Assembly (NCBI RefSeq): GCF_003148845.1
Contig: NZ_QGHA01000001.1
Span: 496,001 to 560,000, forward strand
From: Mucilaginibacter oryzae
GTDB taxonomy: Bacteria; Bacteroidota; Bacteroidia; Sphingobacteriales; Sphingobacteriaceae
DNA length: 64,000 nt
Direction of reading: 5' to 3'
Shown: positions 33,125 through 41,540 of the stretch, in pieces
Layout: each line of letters starts with the position of its first letter
Numbering within the stretch: position 1 is the first letter of the stretch
Made by a program: the position numbers and the translations under genes
Notes under the pieces: generated by a model
Told to the model about the DNA's origin: nothing
What the model saw: only the letters and a program-made list of their open reading frames with translations
The model's database searches: none

Positions 33125-35359
33125 ATGAAAAAAATTCTTCTATTACTTTTACTACCACTCTACTCCATTGCCCAAACAGCAGGTAATTTTATTCAAAACG
33201 GCAACGCGAAAGCCAATCAGCGCAATTACAAAGGCGCTATTGAGGATTTTACCCGTGCTATCCAGTTAAATAATAAAAATGCCGATGCTTTTTATTATCG
33301 GGCAAACGCTTATGCCAATATAAAAGATTACAACGCCGCCATTGCAGATTATAGCCAGGCTACCGCCCTCAACCCCGGCTTAACCAACGCTTACCTGTAC
33401 CGGGCCAATGCCGAAGCAGCTATTAAGGATTACCAGGCAGCCATTGCCGATTTTGACCGCGCTATCAGCACCGGACCAAAAACAGCAGACATGTTCCATT
33501 ACCGGGGCAATGCAAAAAGCAATATCAATGATTACACCGGTGCCATAGCTGATTTTACTGCCGCGCTGCAATTCAAGCCTAATGATGCGGATTTATACAA
33601 ATACCGCGCGCTTGCCAAAAATAACAAAGGAGATTTTACTGGCGCTATTGCTGATTATAACCTGGCCATAAAATTAAGTCCGCGAAGTGCCGAAATTTAC
33701 CAATACATGGCCGGTACCAAGGCCAACATCAATGATTATAAAGGCGCTATTGCAGATTATACCACATCGTTGGCCATTAACCCCAATAATGCAGAAGCTT
33801 ATTTTTACCGCGCCAATATCAAAGCCAGGCTAACTGATTATAAAAGCGCCGTTGATGACTATAAAAAAGCGGCTGCCATTAACCCGGATCTCCCTAACCT
33901 GTTGCTGTATATGGCCAACGCGCAAAACAAAACGGGCGATACCAGGGGAGCACTTGACTATTTTAACAAAGCCATTAACCAGTTTCCGAACAACGGCAAC
34001 TTGTATGCCTATCGCGGCATCATAAAAAGCGACCAAAAAGATAACGAGGGAGCCCTGGCCGATTTTAATAAAGCTATAGCGCTCGGCGCAAAAAACCCGG
34101 AAACCTATCAAAGCCGATCGTTTTCAAAACTGGCGCTGGGCGATAACGCAGGCGCCAGGCTTGATGCCGATACAGCTGTTAAATTAAACCCTAACAGCAT
34201 AGGCGCATACATCAGCCTGAGCAAAGCCAAAATGGCGATGAAAGATACGGCCGGGGTTATTGCCGATTTAACCCGCGCCATTGCAATCAACAATAAAAGC
34301 GATGAAGCCTACCTGGCCCGCGGAGACGCTTACCGCGACCTGGGCATACCCCTTGCGGCAATTAATGATTATACGAAAGCGATTGCTGTCAACCCGGCTT
34401 ATACCTACGCATTCCTGAACCGCGCTATAGAAAAAACAAAGCTTGCAGATTATGCCGGCGCGGTAAAAGATCTTGAAAAACTGATCAGCATTTCACCGCA
34501 ACAGCAGGCAGGCTATTTACGGTTAGGCAAAATCATTGATTTTTATAAATATACAGGTAACGGCATTGCGCTGTTTACCAACGCCATTGCACTGAACCCG
34601 GCAAATGCCGTTTATTACCTTAACCGCGGCGAAGCGAAAGCTGCCGCAGGCGATAGCAAGGGGGCCATGGCCGATTATAACACCGGCGCACTCAAAGACC
34701 CAAAGAATATAACCATACTGCTAAAACGCTCTATAGCTAAAGCCGCATTGGAAGATAATAACGGCGCTATTACAGATTTGACAAGCGCCCTTAAAATCGA
34801 TTCGCTTTCCGATTCTACTGCGGTTGTATGGCAAACAAGGGGTTATGTAAAATCAAAACTTAAAAACTATAACGGGGCGATAGCTGATTTTGACCGGGCC
34901 GTATCCATTTACTCAACCGACGAAACCTTTTTGCTTAGAGGCGATGCCAAACTGGCCATGAAAGATTACGCCGGCGCCGCAGACGATTATCATAACGCCA
35001 CCTACATGAACGATAAAAACACCAAGGCATTTGCGCATAGCGGGCTTGCAAAAAGCTACCTTGTCGATGCACAGGGGGTAAAAGATGATTTTAGTGCCGC
35101 GTTAAAACTTGAACCTAACAACGCCGACATACTAATTGACCGCGCAAAGGCCAAAGTAAATCTCAAAGATCCTAACGGAGCAATCCTTGACTGCAACGCG
35201 GCTATAGCCATCGACCCCAAAAATGGTCGCGCCTATTTACAAAGAGGACTTTCTAAAATTGTTATCAATGATAAAACAGGTGGCTGCGCCGATATGGGCA
35301 AGGCTTTAAGTATGGGAGTAAAAGAAGCCGCCGAATGGATAAATCAATATTGTAAATAA
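33125..35359 (+). CDS. Secreted tetratricopeptide-repeat protein
   Basis: A 744-residue protein with a signal peptide (MKKILLLLLLPLYSIAQ) and essentially nothing but about 20 tandem TPRs. The repeat core is YxYRxxAKxxxxDYxGAIAD, then xxxAIxLxPxxA, seen at residues 20-55, 56-90, 91-120 and onward to the end. One repeat region near residues 440-480 is irregular. The tail has GGCADMGKALSMGVKEAAEW, a common TPR-array cap. It likely acts as a periplasmic scaffold; the partner is unknown. The high similarity between repeats would favour slippage. Confidence 0.9.
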   Translation: MKKILLLLLLPLYSIAQTAGNFIQNGNAKANQRNYKGAIEDFTRAIQLNNKNADAFYYRANAYANIKDYNAAIADYSQATALNPGLTNAYLYRANAEAAIKDYQAAIADFDRAISTGPKTADMFHYRGNAKSNINDYTGAIADFTAALQFKPNDADLYKYRALAKNNKGDFTGAIADYNLAIKLSPRSAEIYQYMAGTKANINDYKGAIADYTTSLAINPNNAEAYFYRANIKARLTDYKSAVDDYKKAAAINPDLPNLLLYMANAQNKTGDTRGALDYFNKAINQFPNNGNLYAYRGIIKSDQKDNEGALADFNKAIALGAKNPETYQSRSFSKLALGDNAGARLDADTAVKLNPNSIGAYISLSKAKMAMKDTAGVIADLTRAIAINNKSDEAYLARGDAYRDLGIPLAAINDYTKAIAVNPAYTYAFLNRAIEKTKLADYAGAVKDLEKLISISPQQQAGYLRLGKIIDFYKYTGNGIALFTNAIALNPANAVYYLNRGEAKAAAGDSKGAMADYNTGALKDPKNITILLKRSIAKAALEDNNGAITDLTSALKIDSLSDSTAVVWQTRGYVKSKLKNYNGAIADFDRAVSIYSTDETFLLRGDAKLAMKDYAGAADDYHNATYMNDKNTKAFAHSGLAKSYLVDAQGVKDDFSAALKLEPNNADILIDRAKAKVNLKDPNGAILDCNAAIAIDPKNGRAYLQRGLSKIVINDKTGGCADMGKALSMGVKEAAEWINQYCK

Positions 35360-35382
35360 ACCTTAAAGTGGTAATCATTAAG

Positions 35383-35745
35383 TTAAACAGCTTTTCTTTC
35401 GGCTATCTGTAATTGCCCGCGCAGTTCCTTAAGCTCTAACTCATAGGCTCGCATGCGGGCCTGCAAAATATCAACTTCGGTACGCATCATCTGTATTTCG
35501 GTAATGAGTTTAGCGGATTCGGGTTTGTTGATCATCTTTTCGCCGGTACCAAGGATAAGCCACTCGGGCGAGTATTTGAGCTGAAAACAAAGCTTGCGGA
35601 TCAAATAATAACTGATATCCTGTTTCTTGTTGATCACCTTGCTAATGAAACCCTGGTCAACCCCGATAGCTCCCGCAAGACCCAACTGGCCGCCGTGTTC
35701 TTTAACAACAACCTTTAACCGTTTTATTATAGCTTCGTCAGACAT
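35383..35745 (-). CDS. Helix-turn-helix regulator with C-terminal coiled coil
   Basis: A 120-residue protein. Residues about 5-65 form a Cro/C1-type helix-turn-helix: IIKRLKVVVKEHGGQLGLAG, AIGVDQGFISKVINKKQDIS, YYLIRKLCFQLKYSPEWLIL. The remainder (TEIQMMRTEVDILQARMRAY, ELELKELRGQLQIAERKAV) is a strong coiled coil for oligomerisation. This type is seen in phage-derived and mobile regions. It is encoded convergent to the TPR gene. A palindrome, TAAACATTTTGTTTA, just upstream is a probable operator. Confidence 0.88.
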   Translation of the reverse strand: MSDEAIIKRLKVVVKEHGGQLGLAGAIGVDQGFISKVINKKQDISYYLIRKLCFQLKYSPEWLILGTGEKMINKPESAKLITEIQMMRTEVDILQARMRAYELELKELRGQLQIAERKAV

Positions 35746-35760
35746 ACGTGACTACAATAA

Positions 35761-35775
35761 TAAACATTTTGTTTA
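35761..35775. promoter_or_regulatory. Palindrome upstream of the HTH gene
   Basis: TAAACATTTTGTTTA is a palindrome (TAAACA-TTT-TGTTTA) starting 15 bases before the start codon of the HTH regulator. The same TAAACATTTT half-site recurs in a longer palindrome at 36311-36333, so both may be bound by the same protein. Confidence 0.5.
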
Positions 35776-35902
35776 TCCGCGCAATACATATTTATTTTAT
35801 TGGTAACCGGGTGAAATAAAAAAGGCCAATACCCCAACGCAAATGGCCTCAAAGTAAAACTAACTAACAAAAACTATATACAATTAATAAACTCCGTATT
35901 AT

Positions 35903-36238
35903 TTACTTCTCCCCTGCTTTTTCAAGCAATTCGCTCAACTTGTTATGATAAACCTGCATGCTGATGTGGCCTTTGTGGTAATCGCTGGTTGTTTGTTTCA
36001 ACATTAATTCAATTTCCTGTTTTGTACTATCAGGCATCGCGACCTGATAGGCATTAGCGGTGAGAACCGTGTTGATCCTGTCAAGTTTTTCGCCAAGGCT
36101 CCGCATCATTAGCAAGGGTTGCACATTGTTAGTGCTTTTTAACAATGTATTCACCCGCTTACGCTGCTGTTTATCAAACTGCAAAATAAGAAACACCAAC
36201 ACCGATCCGCCTGTTAAAAAAATATAAAAATAGCTCAT
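35903..36238 (-). CDS. Membrane-anchored coiled-coil protein, 111 aa
   Basis: The ATG at 36236-36238 is preferred to the longer frame start at 36325, since it gives one clean N-terminal helix: MSYFYIFLTGGSVLVFLILQ. A helical stretch follows and then DYHKGHISMQVYHNKLSELL. This last part looks like a SHOCT-type short C-terminal motif (G.I....Y..KL..LL). The gene at 39843 has the same architecture. Function unknown. Confidence 0.65.
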   Translation of the reverse strand: MSYFYIFLTGGSVLVFLILQFDKQQRKRVNTLLKSTNNVQPLLMMRSLGEKLDRINTVLTANAYQVAMPDSTKQEIELMLKQTTSDYHKGHISMQVYHNKLSELLEKAGEK

Positions 36239-36310
36239 ATTAAAATGCTTTATCAAACACCCCTTATACATTTTAATACGATACTGATAAATATAAAGTT
36301 GCACTATATT

Positions 36311-36333
36311 TAAACATTTTATCAAAATGTTTA
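36311..36333. promoter_or_regulatory. Palindrome TAAACATTTT-ATC-AAAATGTTTA
   Basis: A perfect inverted repeat with ten-base arms and a three-base spacer, between the divergent genes at 36238 (minus) and 36441 (plus). It shares its half-site with the palindrome upstream of the HTH gene at 35761, suggesting a common regulator. Confidence 0.55.
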
Positions 36334-36440
36334 TTTAAACGAAAAGCATTTCAGCGTAACAATTAAAATCGCCGTTTATAAATACGTTTAAAAATTGCAC
36401 CTTTACACTAAATACTTCAATTTAAAACGAGCCAGAGATT

Positions 36441-36779
36441 ATGAAACCGGGCGATAAAGTAATTTGTATTAATGATAAGATAGATCCGGAAAAGATGGAA
36501 GAAATACGACGCGACTTCGAGATCTGGATAACTAAAGATAAAGAATATACCATACGCGAAGTATTGGATAACAATGGCATTGTACCCGGCGTTTTATTAG
36601 AAGAAGTTCATAATTTTCCCAAATTTTTTAAACTGATAAACAAGTTCCAGGAACCAGCTTTTGCTACCTGGCGTTTCCGTAAACTTAATTATGCCCAACA
36701 ACCTGCAGAAGCACTTAGCGAAGTTGAAGAGTTGATTGAACATGGCGTAAAAGAGCGGGAACAGGTTAACGTGAAATAG
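36441..36779 (+). CDS. Uncharacterised protein, 112 aa
   Basis: The product starts MKPGDKVICINDKIDPEKME and includes FEIWITKDKEYTIREVLDNN, GIVPGVLLEEVHN and EPAFATWRFRKLNY. I recall this as a conserved short family, often in phage-like or accessory gene neighbourhoods of Bacteroidota. The pattern of small beta strands (KVICIND, YTIREVL, GVLLEEV, WRFRKL) suggests an SH3-like barrel (inference). Confidence 0.7.
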   Translation: MKPGDKVICINDKIDPEKMEEIRRDFEIWITKDKEYTIREVLDNNGIVPGVLLEEVHNFPKFFKLINKFQEPAFATWRFRKLNYAQQPAEALSEVEELIEHGVKEREQVNVK

Positions 36780-36898
36780 TGGCTATTACAGTTTAACAAT
36801 ACCCTATCTGGTAAATCCGTTTATAACCTGATGTCTAAAGCCATCATCATCAAGCATCCCCTGCATGATAAAAATGCCATACGGCATACCATCACTCA

Positions 36899-37315
36899 TC
36901 AATAATCATAATCGGCAGCGGCGCCGGTTTCTACCAATTGGGTTAGCAATGCTTTCAATACCGCCTCGCGTGCCCATTGCTGCTCAGCGGGCGAGGCATC
37001 GTCCCGGTACCACTGTACGGGTGCGCTGATTTCGATCCGGGTTTTGTATGCGAAATTCTTCGTTGGATGTAATTTAGTACCCTCATAACTGTTCAGGTTT
37101 TCATTTTTAATAATCCGGGCAAAGTCGCGGGTACGGATTTCGAGTTGCAGGCATTCGTCTATCGAATTTTTAAAGTCCTGTTTATCCTCAAGCCAAAGTG
37201 TAAGCAATTCGTCAGTAAGGTCGTGTTCGGCTATGGTTATCCGGCTGTAATTATAATCAACCGATATGATCAGCCACCAAAGCTGGCTTTTCAATTTTTG
37301 TGAAATTTTTATCAT
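36899..37315 (-). CDS. Uncharacterised protein, 138 aa
   Basis: The product starts MIKISQKLKSQLWWLIISVD and includes EHDLTDELLTLWLEDKQDFK, LEIRTRDFARIIKNE and a C-terminal helix SPAEQQWAREAVLKALLTQL. No signal peptide or named family. It lies downstream of the 62-residue gene at 37366 on the same strand with a 50-base gap, suggesting an operon of accessory genes. Confidence 0.65.
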   Translation of the reverse strand: MIKISQKLKSQLWWLIISVDYNYSRITIAEHDLTDELLTLWLEDKQDFKNSIDECLQLEIRTRDFARIIKNENLNSYEGTKLHPTKNFAYKTRIEISAPVQWYRDDASPAEQQWAREAVLKALLTQLVETGAAADYDY

Positions 37316-37365
37316 GAGTTCAGATAATTGATTTGGTTTATAAAATGTTATTTGCCAGCTATGCG

Positions 37366-37554
37366 CTACCTGTTAAATAAGGGCTTCCATCCTGGCATAT
37401 ATTTTTGAATAGCGGCAATTTCGTGCCTGTACTTTTCGCAGGCTGCCACATAGGCTTTAAAGCGTAGCAATGCCTCGGAGTTTGCTAAACACTTATTATC
37501 GGGCCTGCCATTGTTATCAGGCTGAGGGCTTAAAGCAGAGAATGCTATGTACAT
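37366..37554 (-). CDS. Small uncharacterised protein, 62 aa
   Basis: The product starts MYIAFSALSPQPDNNGRPDN and ends in a helical stretch (LRFKAYVAACEKYRHEIAAI, QKYMPGWKPLFNR). No family is recognised. It is divergent from the S24-type repressor gene, sharing the AT-rich control region 37555-37760. That position is typical of a gene controlled by the repressor. Confidence 0.5.
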   Translation of the reverse strand: MYIAFSALSPQPDNNGRPDNKCLANSEALLRFKAYVAACEKYRHEIAAIQKYMPGWKPLFNR

Positions 37555-37612
37555 GATAAAGTTTATTAAGTTATTTGATTGTTATTATTCTTTATTTCGC
37601 CTTAGAATTTCC

Positions 37613-37627
37613 TGTATTTTAAATACA
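37613..37627. promoter_or_regulatory. Palindrome in the S24 repressor control region
   Basis: TGTATTTTAAATACA is a near-perfect palindrome (TGTATTT-T-AAATACA) between the divergent 62-residue gene and the S24-type repressor gene. It is the likeliest operator for the repressor in this AT-rich region. Confidence 0.45.
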
Positions 37628-37760
37628 AAAAATTTCTTGATTATAAGTTTTGCTAATTTTGTTTTGAAAATAATTTGCCTTACATTAGCTATTATCGACG
37701 AAACAAATATACAGAATAATCTTTAATTAAATCAAGATATTTCTTTAAAAAAATCCAACC

Positions 37761-38462
37761 ATGAATGAAGGATCAAAACCCGGTAAAATAAAGACGATAC
37801 GTCCAGAGACGCTTGAGTTCATCATCTTATACAACCAGTTAAAAGGCAAAGCCTTCACCGGGAACGCTCAACTGGCCGAGATATTAGGATTTAATTCAGC
37901 AAGCTCCATTACTGAGATTATGAAGAGCAGGCAAAATATCGACCCCGAAAAACTCAGAATTTTTAAAGAAACTTTTAAAGAATTCATCAATGGCGATAGG
38001 AATAAAAACTTTTCTGAACCAAAGCCTGTAAAAAAGCATAGCGACGGGATCCCGATGTACGAAATTTCGGCGACAGCATCAGGCGTAGAGGTGTATAATG
38101 ACATCAATGATTCGCAACCCGTAGGTCATATGAATTTCCCGGGAATTGAGGATTGCGATTTCGCGCTGCCTGTGTGGGGGCACAGCATGTACCCCTATCT
38201 CGAAAACGGCTGCTGGGTAGCCCTGAAAATAATTCATGATAAAAAAATCCTGCCCGGCGAGGTGTATTATATTGAATGGGGAGACTATCGGATGTATAAG
38301 CGGCTGCTTGCAGGCGATAACCCGGACGAAGTAATAGCGCACTCCGACAATACTACCGAAATGGTGGGTAACCGATTAAAATATGCGCCGTTTATTATCA
38401 AAGTAAACGACATCAAAAAGCTTTGCCTGGTTAAGGATATCCACAAAAAGCACAACCACTAA
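37761..38462 (+). CDS. S24/LexA-like phage repressor
   Basis: A 233-residue protein. The N-terminal half is a helix-turn-helix (NAQLAEILGFNSASSITEIM, SRQNIDPEKLRIF). The C-terminal half is an S24 self-cleaving protease domain: catalytic Ser in VWGHSMYPYLENG and catalytic Lys in YRMYKRLLAG. The likely cleavage site is near ATASGV (Ala/Cys-Gly type). Such repressors keep prophage or SOS genes off until RecA triggers self-cleavage. The long linker (EPKPVKKHSDGIPMYEISAT) is normal for the family. Confidence 0.9.
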   Translation: MNEGSKPGKIKTIRPETLEFIILYNQLKGKAFTGNAQLAEILGFNSASSITEIMKSRQNIDPEKLRIFKETFKEFINGDRNKNFSEPKPVKKHSDGIPMYEISATASGVEVYNDINDSQPVGHMNFPGIEDCDFALPVWGHSMYPYLENGCWVALKIIHDKKILPGEVYYIEWGDYRMYKRLLAGDNPDEVIAHSDNTTEMVGNRLKYAPFIIKVNDIKKLCLVKDIHKKHNH

Positions 38463-38507
38463 ACCGGCTAACTGCTGGTTACCTGTTTTTTTGAATTACC
38501 CTTTGCT

Positions 38508-38541
38508 AAAAAAACAGGACTGTAAACGGTCCTGTTTTTTT
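38508..38541 (+). terminator. Intrinsic terminator of the S24 repressor gene
   Basis: AAAAAAACAGGAC (38508-38520) pairs with GTCCTGTTTTTTT (to 38541), with an A-tract before and a T-run after the stem. It lies 46 bases beyond the stop. The A/T flanks also allow function on the other strand. Confidence 0.85.
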
Positions 38542-38585
38542 ACTGATCAAAACAATTCGATATTGTTAGCCCCGGCAAAGAATCG

Positions 38586-38623
38586 TGAATATTCAATTTA
38601 AATCGAATTAAATTGAATATTCA
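38586..38623. promoter_or_regulatory. 38-base palindrome with perfect 16-base arms
   Basis: TGAATATTCAATTTAA (38586-38601) is the exact reverse complement of TTAAATTGAATATTCA (38608-38623). It lies in the 320-base gap between the repressor terminator and the next gene. It may be an operator or the end of a small element. Apart from this, the stretch 38542-38863 holds nothing recognisable. Confidence 0.6.
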
Positions 38624-38863
38624 TCAACTTTTTTGCAACCCAAATGTTACACAACCGTTAAAATTGATTAAAGCAGTACAACCTGACTTATCACGACCGG
38701 AATTTCATTACCAGCAAGTAAAAACAGACACGTACTACTGAAATAATAAACTTTTAATTAATACATTCCTGAAAGTTGTGTTAAATTTGCATATCCTAAT
38801 TAACAATTTACAAAAATCACCGCATAAAGAAATCCCCTTTGCTTTATAATAAATAACGCTGTA

Positions 38864-39025
38864 ATGCAGAACAGTATAGTACAATATATAGTAAACAACC
38901 TCAGCGTAGGCAACTGGGCTCAAAACCTTGCGTTTTACACGTTTATAGTGCTTTTAAGCTGGGTTTTAATTGTACAGGTAAAAACAGCCCGTTTAAGAGT
39001 TAAACGCAAACGGACAACAAAATAA
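38864..39025 (+). CDS. Single-helix membrane microprotein, 53 aa
   Basis: An ATG at 38864 opens a 53-codon frame: MQNSIVQYIVNNLSVGNWAQ, then FYTFIVLLSWVLIVQVKTA and a very basic tail RLRVKRKRTTK. One transmembrane helix with a positively charged cytoplasmic tail. No homologue is recalled. It stands alone downstream of the 38-base palindrome. Confidence 0.5.
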   Translation: MQNSIVQYIVNNLSVGNWAQNLAFYTFIVLLSWVLIVQVKTARLRVKRKRTTK

Positions 39026-39068
39026 ACTTTCCAAAGCTATTTCATACAGCGTAAACACGGGCTAACTT

Positions 39069-39076
39069 TAACTTTG
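39069..39076 (+). promoter_or_regulatory. Promoter -7 element of the GNAT gene
   Basis: TAACTTTG matches TAnnTTTG, 33 bases upstream of the ATG at 39109. No clear TTG at the -33 position. Confidence 0.45.
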
Positions 39077-39108
39077 CTTATCTTACGCCGTAAATTTCCA
39101 TTATATAC

Positions 39109-39612
39109 ATGACCATCCGCCGCGCTACACACGATGATATTCCTCAAATAACAAACCTGGTAGCAGAAGTAGTACCTGTAATGCGGGCCGCAGGCAATTT
39201 TCAATGGGGAAATGATTATCCCAACGCTGAAGTTTTCAGGGAAGATATAAGGCTTAATCAACTTTGGATAGCCGAGATTGACGAGCAGATAGCCGGTGTA
39301 GCAGCCTTTACTACTGATCAGGACGACGAATACGCCGATGCTGGTATTGATATCACCGAAACAGCCATTGTTACCCACAGACTTGCAGTAAGCATTCATT
39401 ACCAGGGCCGGGGTGTAGCCGCTGCTCTTTTACAACAAGCCGAAACCGAAGCGATCAACAGGGACATCAAAACGCTTCGGGTTGACACCAATACCGCGAA
39501 TACTGCTACCCAAAGGCTTTTCCCTAAACTCGGTTATACCTTAATGGGCGAAATCAGTTTAAAAATACGGCCCGGCCAGACATTTATATGCTACGAAAAA
39601 AGACTTGTATGA
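39109..39612 (+). CDS. GNAT-family N-acetyltransferase
   Basis: A 167-residue GCN5-type acetyltransferase. The pattern is MTIRRATHDDIPQITNLVAE, FREDIRLNQLWIAEIDEQIA, the strand HRLAVSIHYQGRGVAAALLQ with the acetyl-CoA pyrophosphate loop (Q/RGxGxA variant Y-Q-G-R-G-V-A), and LRVDTNTANTATQRLFPKLG. The length is normal. The substrate cannot be told; such enzymes acylate amino groups of small molecules or protein N-termini. Confidence 0.92.
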   Translation: MTIRRATHDDIPQITNLVAEVVPVMRAAGNFQWGNDYPNAEVFREDIRLNQLWIAEIDEQIAGVAAFTTDQDDEYADAGIDITETAIVTHRLAVSIHYQGRGVAAALLQQAETEAINRDIKTLRVDTNTANTATQRLFPKLGYTLMGEISLKIRPGQTFICYEKRLV

Positions 39613-39842
39613 TATGTAATAAGCGTATACAATGCTGTATATAGATCAAACGGCTGTATTCTACTTCCTATACAGGCATATTTTGTTGATAAAAGCTATT
39701 TATACTGATAAATCTCAATAGTTATCAACAATTAATTGTTTTTTCAACATTTTCTTTTCCTATTATTTCCCGTTTCACTATATTAGGTTAATTATAAACG
39801 CCGGCACACTCCGCCTGGCACCTAACAAAGAGAAGAAAGAAG

Positions 39843-40187
39843 ATGGATCCTATCATGATGCTGGTAATTGCAGCTATTATCGCTGCGATAATTTTAGTTG
39901 AATTTAACAAACGTCAAAACACCAAACCGGTCGACAATCACATATCTGCCGATGTTCAGCAACTTTATTTACTCAAAGCTGCAGAACATAAAATAGAAGT
40001 AATTGAAGATATGCAAAAAAGCATCGGCAACGCCAACAAAACCAAGGCCGACGTGGAGACCGAGTTAGCTAACCTCACCACAGCTTTCGAAAATGGGGAG
40101 ATCCCACTAAAAGAGTTTAACCTGAAACTCGATTCGTTGCTCAACAACCTTGACATTAATAACACTTCGCTGGCGCAGGCATCTTAA
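39843..40187 (+). CDS. Membrane-anchored coiled-coil protein, 114 aa
   Basis: The product starts MDPIMMLVIAAIIAAIILVE (one N-terminal helix), has helical segments such as LKAAEHKIEVIEDMQKSIGN and ends with TAFENGEIPLKEFNLKLDSL. The architecture (helix anchor, coil, then G.I....(F/Y)..KL..LL) matches the gene at 35903 despite low identity. Function unknown. Confidence 0.68.
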   Translation: MDPIMMLVIAAIIAAIILVEFNKRQNTKPVDNHISADVQQLYLLKAAEHKIEVIEDMQKSIGNANKTKADVETELANLTTAFENGEIPLKEFNLKLDSLLNNLDINNTSLAQAS

Positions 40188-40443
40188 CAGCAGGCTATTT
40201 TTAAAACAGGAATAACGGCGTACAGACGGTTTGCTATTGCATAGGATTTAAGCGGATATGGCAATGGGAGCCCGAACACTCCAAAAACACCATACAAATT
40301 AACAATCAATACCTTCTGTTTTAATAGCGATGGCATGCATATTAATGCCTGTGCAAATTCAGCATCAAAGGTTAGAGGGTGATGTGTGGCGATATTTAAG
40401 ATCAATAAATTAAGATGGTTCGACTTACATCCCCGGCTACACA

Positions 40444-40468
40444 CAAAAAAAGCCGGTCGGTGCCGGCT
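40444..40468 (-). terminator. Terminator of the RRM gene
   Basis: AGCCGG (40451-40456) pairs with CCGGCT (40463-40468); on the minus strand the stem is followed by TTTTTTTG. It lies 34 bases beyond the stop of the RNA-binding protein gene. Confidence 0.75.
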
Positions 40469-40501
40469 GATATGTAAAAGAAATAAACACTTTTTAATGG
40501 A

Positions 40502-40792
40502 TTAGTTTCTCCTGAAACCACCTTTTGAACCGCCGCCGTTAAAACCGGGACCTTTGTCTTCGGCTATATTAACTGTAATCCTGCGGCCATAGTAACTCGC
40601 GCCGTTCATACAGCGAATAGCTTCTTTAGCTTCATCTTCATTAACCATTTCAACAAAGCCAAAACCTTTACTTTCTTTTGTTTCGCGGTCTTTAATAATT
40701 CTGAGCGATTTCACCGGCCCAAAGTCACCAAAAACAGCTGTAAGTTCGGCCTCATCTACTTCTAAAGGAAGACCTGCAATAAATACTTTCAT
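40502..40792 (-). CDS. RNA recognition motif (RRM) protein
   Basis: The ATG at 40790-40792 is the start; a TTG lies one codon earlier. The 96-residue product has one canonical RRM: RNP2 KVFIAGLPLE, RNP1 SKGFGFVEMV and the final strand YYGRRITVNIAED. A short Gly-rich tail with Arg (GGGSKGGFRRN) follows. Such small RRM proteins in Bacteroidota are post-transcriptional regulators of global effect in some species, and are often cold-induced. The gene has its own terminator and -7 element, so it is monocistronic. Confidence 0.93.
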   Translation of the reverse strand: MKVFIAGLPLEVDEAELTAVFGDFGPVKSLRIIKDRETKESKGFGFVEMVNEDEAKEAIRCMNGASYYGRRITVNIAEDKGPGFNGGGSKGGFRRN

Positions 40793-40812
40793 CAATATTT
40801 TTAAAATTTGAG

Positions 40813-40820
40813 CAAAGGTA
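40813..40820 (-). promoter_or_regulatory. Promoter -7 element of the RRM gene
   Basis: TACCTTTG on the minus strand fits TAnnTTTG, about 21 bases upstream of the start codon. No clear -33 element. Confidence 0.5.
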
Positions 40821-40937
40821 CAAAAAAAGCTCCATATTACCGAGGCGGAGCGCGGCTAACGCCACCTGTAAAGGCTTTTTTACCTTAAAATTACGGAGTA
40901 AAAGTCTGTAAAATTACGAATTTACGGAAGGGGCGCT

Positions 40938-41540
40938 TTACTTCAGCTTTAATTCAAAACTACCTTCCACACGGTAAAACGGGGAATCGGATTTATCATC
41001 CTTGGCTAAAAAGGTGAAGAAAGTGCCTTTAGCAATCATGCCTTCATGATTATAATCATCCATATCAATTTTGCCAAAATCCTGCTGCCTGGCGTACTTG
41101 GTGAGCGTATATTGTAACAGAGGCTTTTTATCGTCAACTTTAAACAAAAACTGGCTCCCGGCAACATCACTGCTTGCTTTAACAGTTGCCAGCCCTGACG
41201 AGCTGATTCCAAAACTCATATTGTGCGCCTTGTTTATAGCGGTAATGCCAAAATATTTATTGTTGCCATCAGATACGTTTATAAAAGCAATCGAGTCTTT
41301 AGCAGCGTCAAACAAATAGGTCGAATCTTCGATAGTTACCTTTAATGTACCTTTGCCTGCAAGAAAATTACCTGGAGTATTGATGATATTTACAGCAGAT
41401 ATGCTATCCTTGCCGGTTACCGCAGTACTTTTAGCCTCGTCAATATCCTTCACTTCCGAGTCTTTCTGGCATGAAGAAATACACACCGAAACGGATAACA
41501 TCAGTAAAATAAACCATTTGGTAAAGCTGGTACGGATCAT
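40938..41540 (-). CDS. Lipoprotein of unknown function
   Basis: A 200-residue protein with a lipoprotein signal (WFILLMLSVSVCISSC, lipobox ISSC). The mature domain carries beta strands: GKGTLKVTIEDSTYLFDAAK, FGITAINKAHNMSFGISSSG, GTFFTFLAKDDKS and YRVEGSFELKLK at the end. No named family is recognised. It may be anchored on the periplasmic face or the cell surface; no export-retention signal could be judged. Confidence 0.75.
   Translation of the reverse strand: MIRTSFTKWFILLMLSVSVCISSCQKDSEVKDIDEAKSTAVTGKDSISAVNIINTPGNFLAGKGTLKVTIEDSTYLFDAAKDSIAFINVSDGNNKYFGITAINKAHNMSFGISSSGLATVKASSDVAGSQFLFKVDDKKPLLQYTLTKYARQQDFGKIDMDDYNHEGMIAKGTFFTFLAKDDKSDSPFYRVEGSFELKLK

Noticed and set aside
38735..38923. 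62-codon minus-strand frame
   Set aside because: It overlaps the better plus-strand microprotein at 38864 and begins in AT-rich DNA.
40184..40444. 86-codon frame on the minus strand downstream of the RRM gene
   Set aside because: No start context and a hydrophobic, Cys-rich composition. It lies beyond the RRM terminator and resembles noise.
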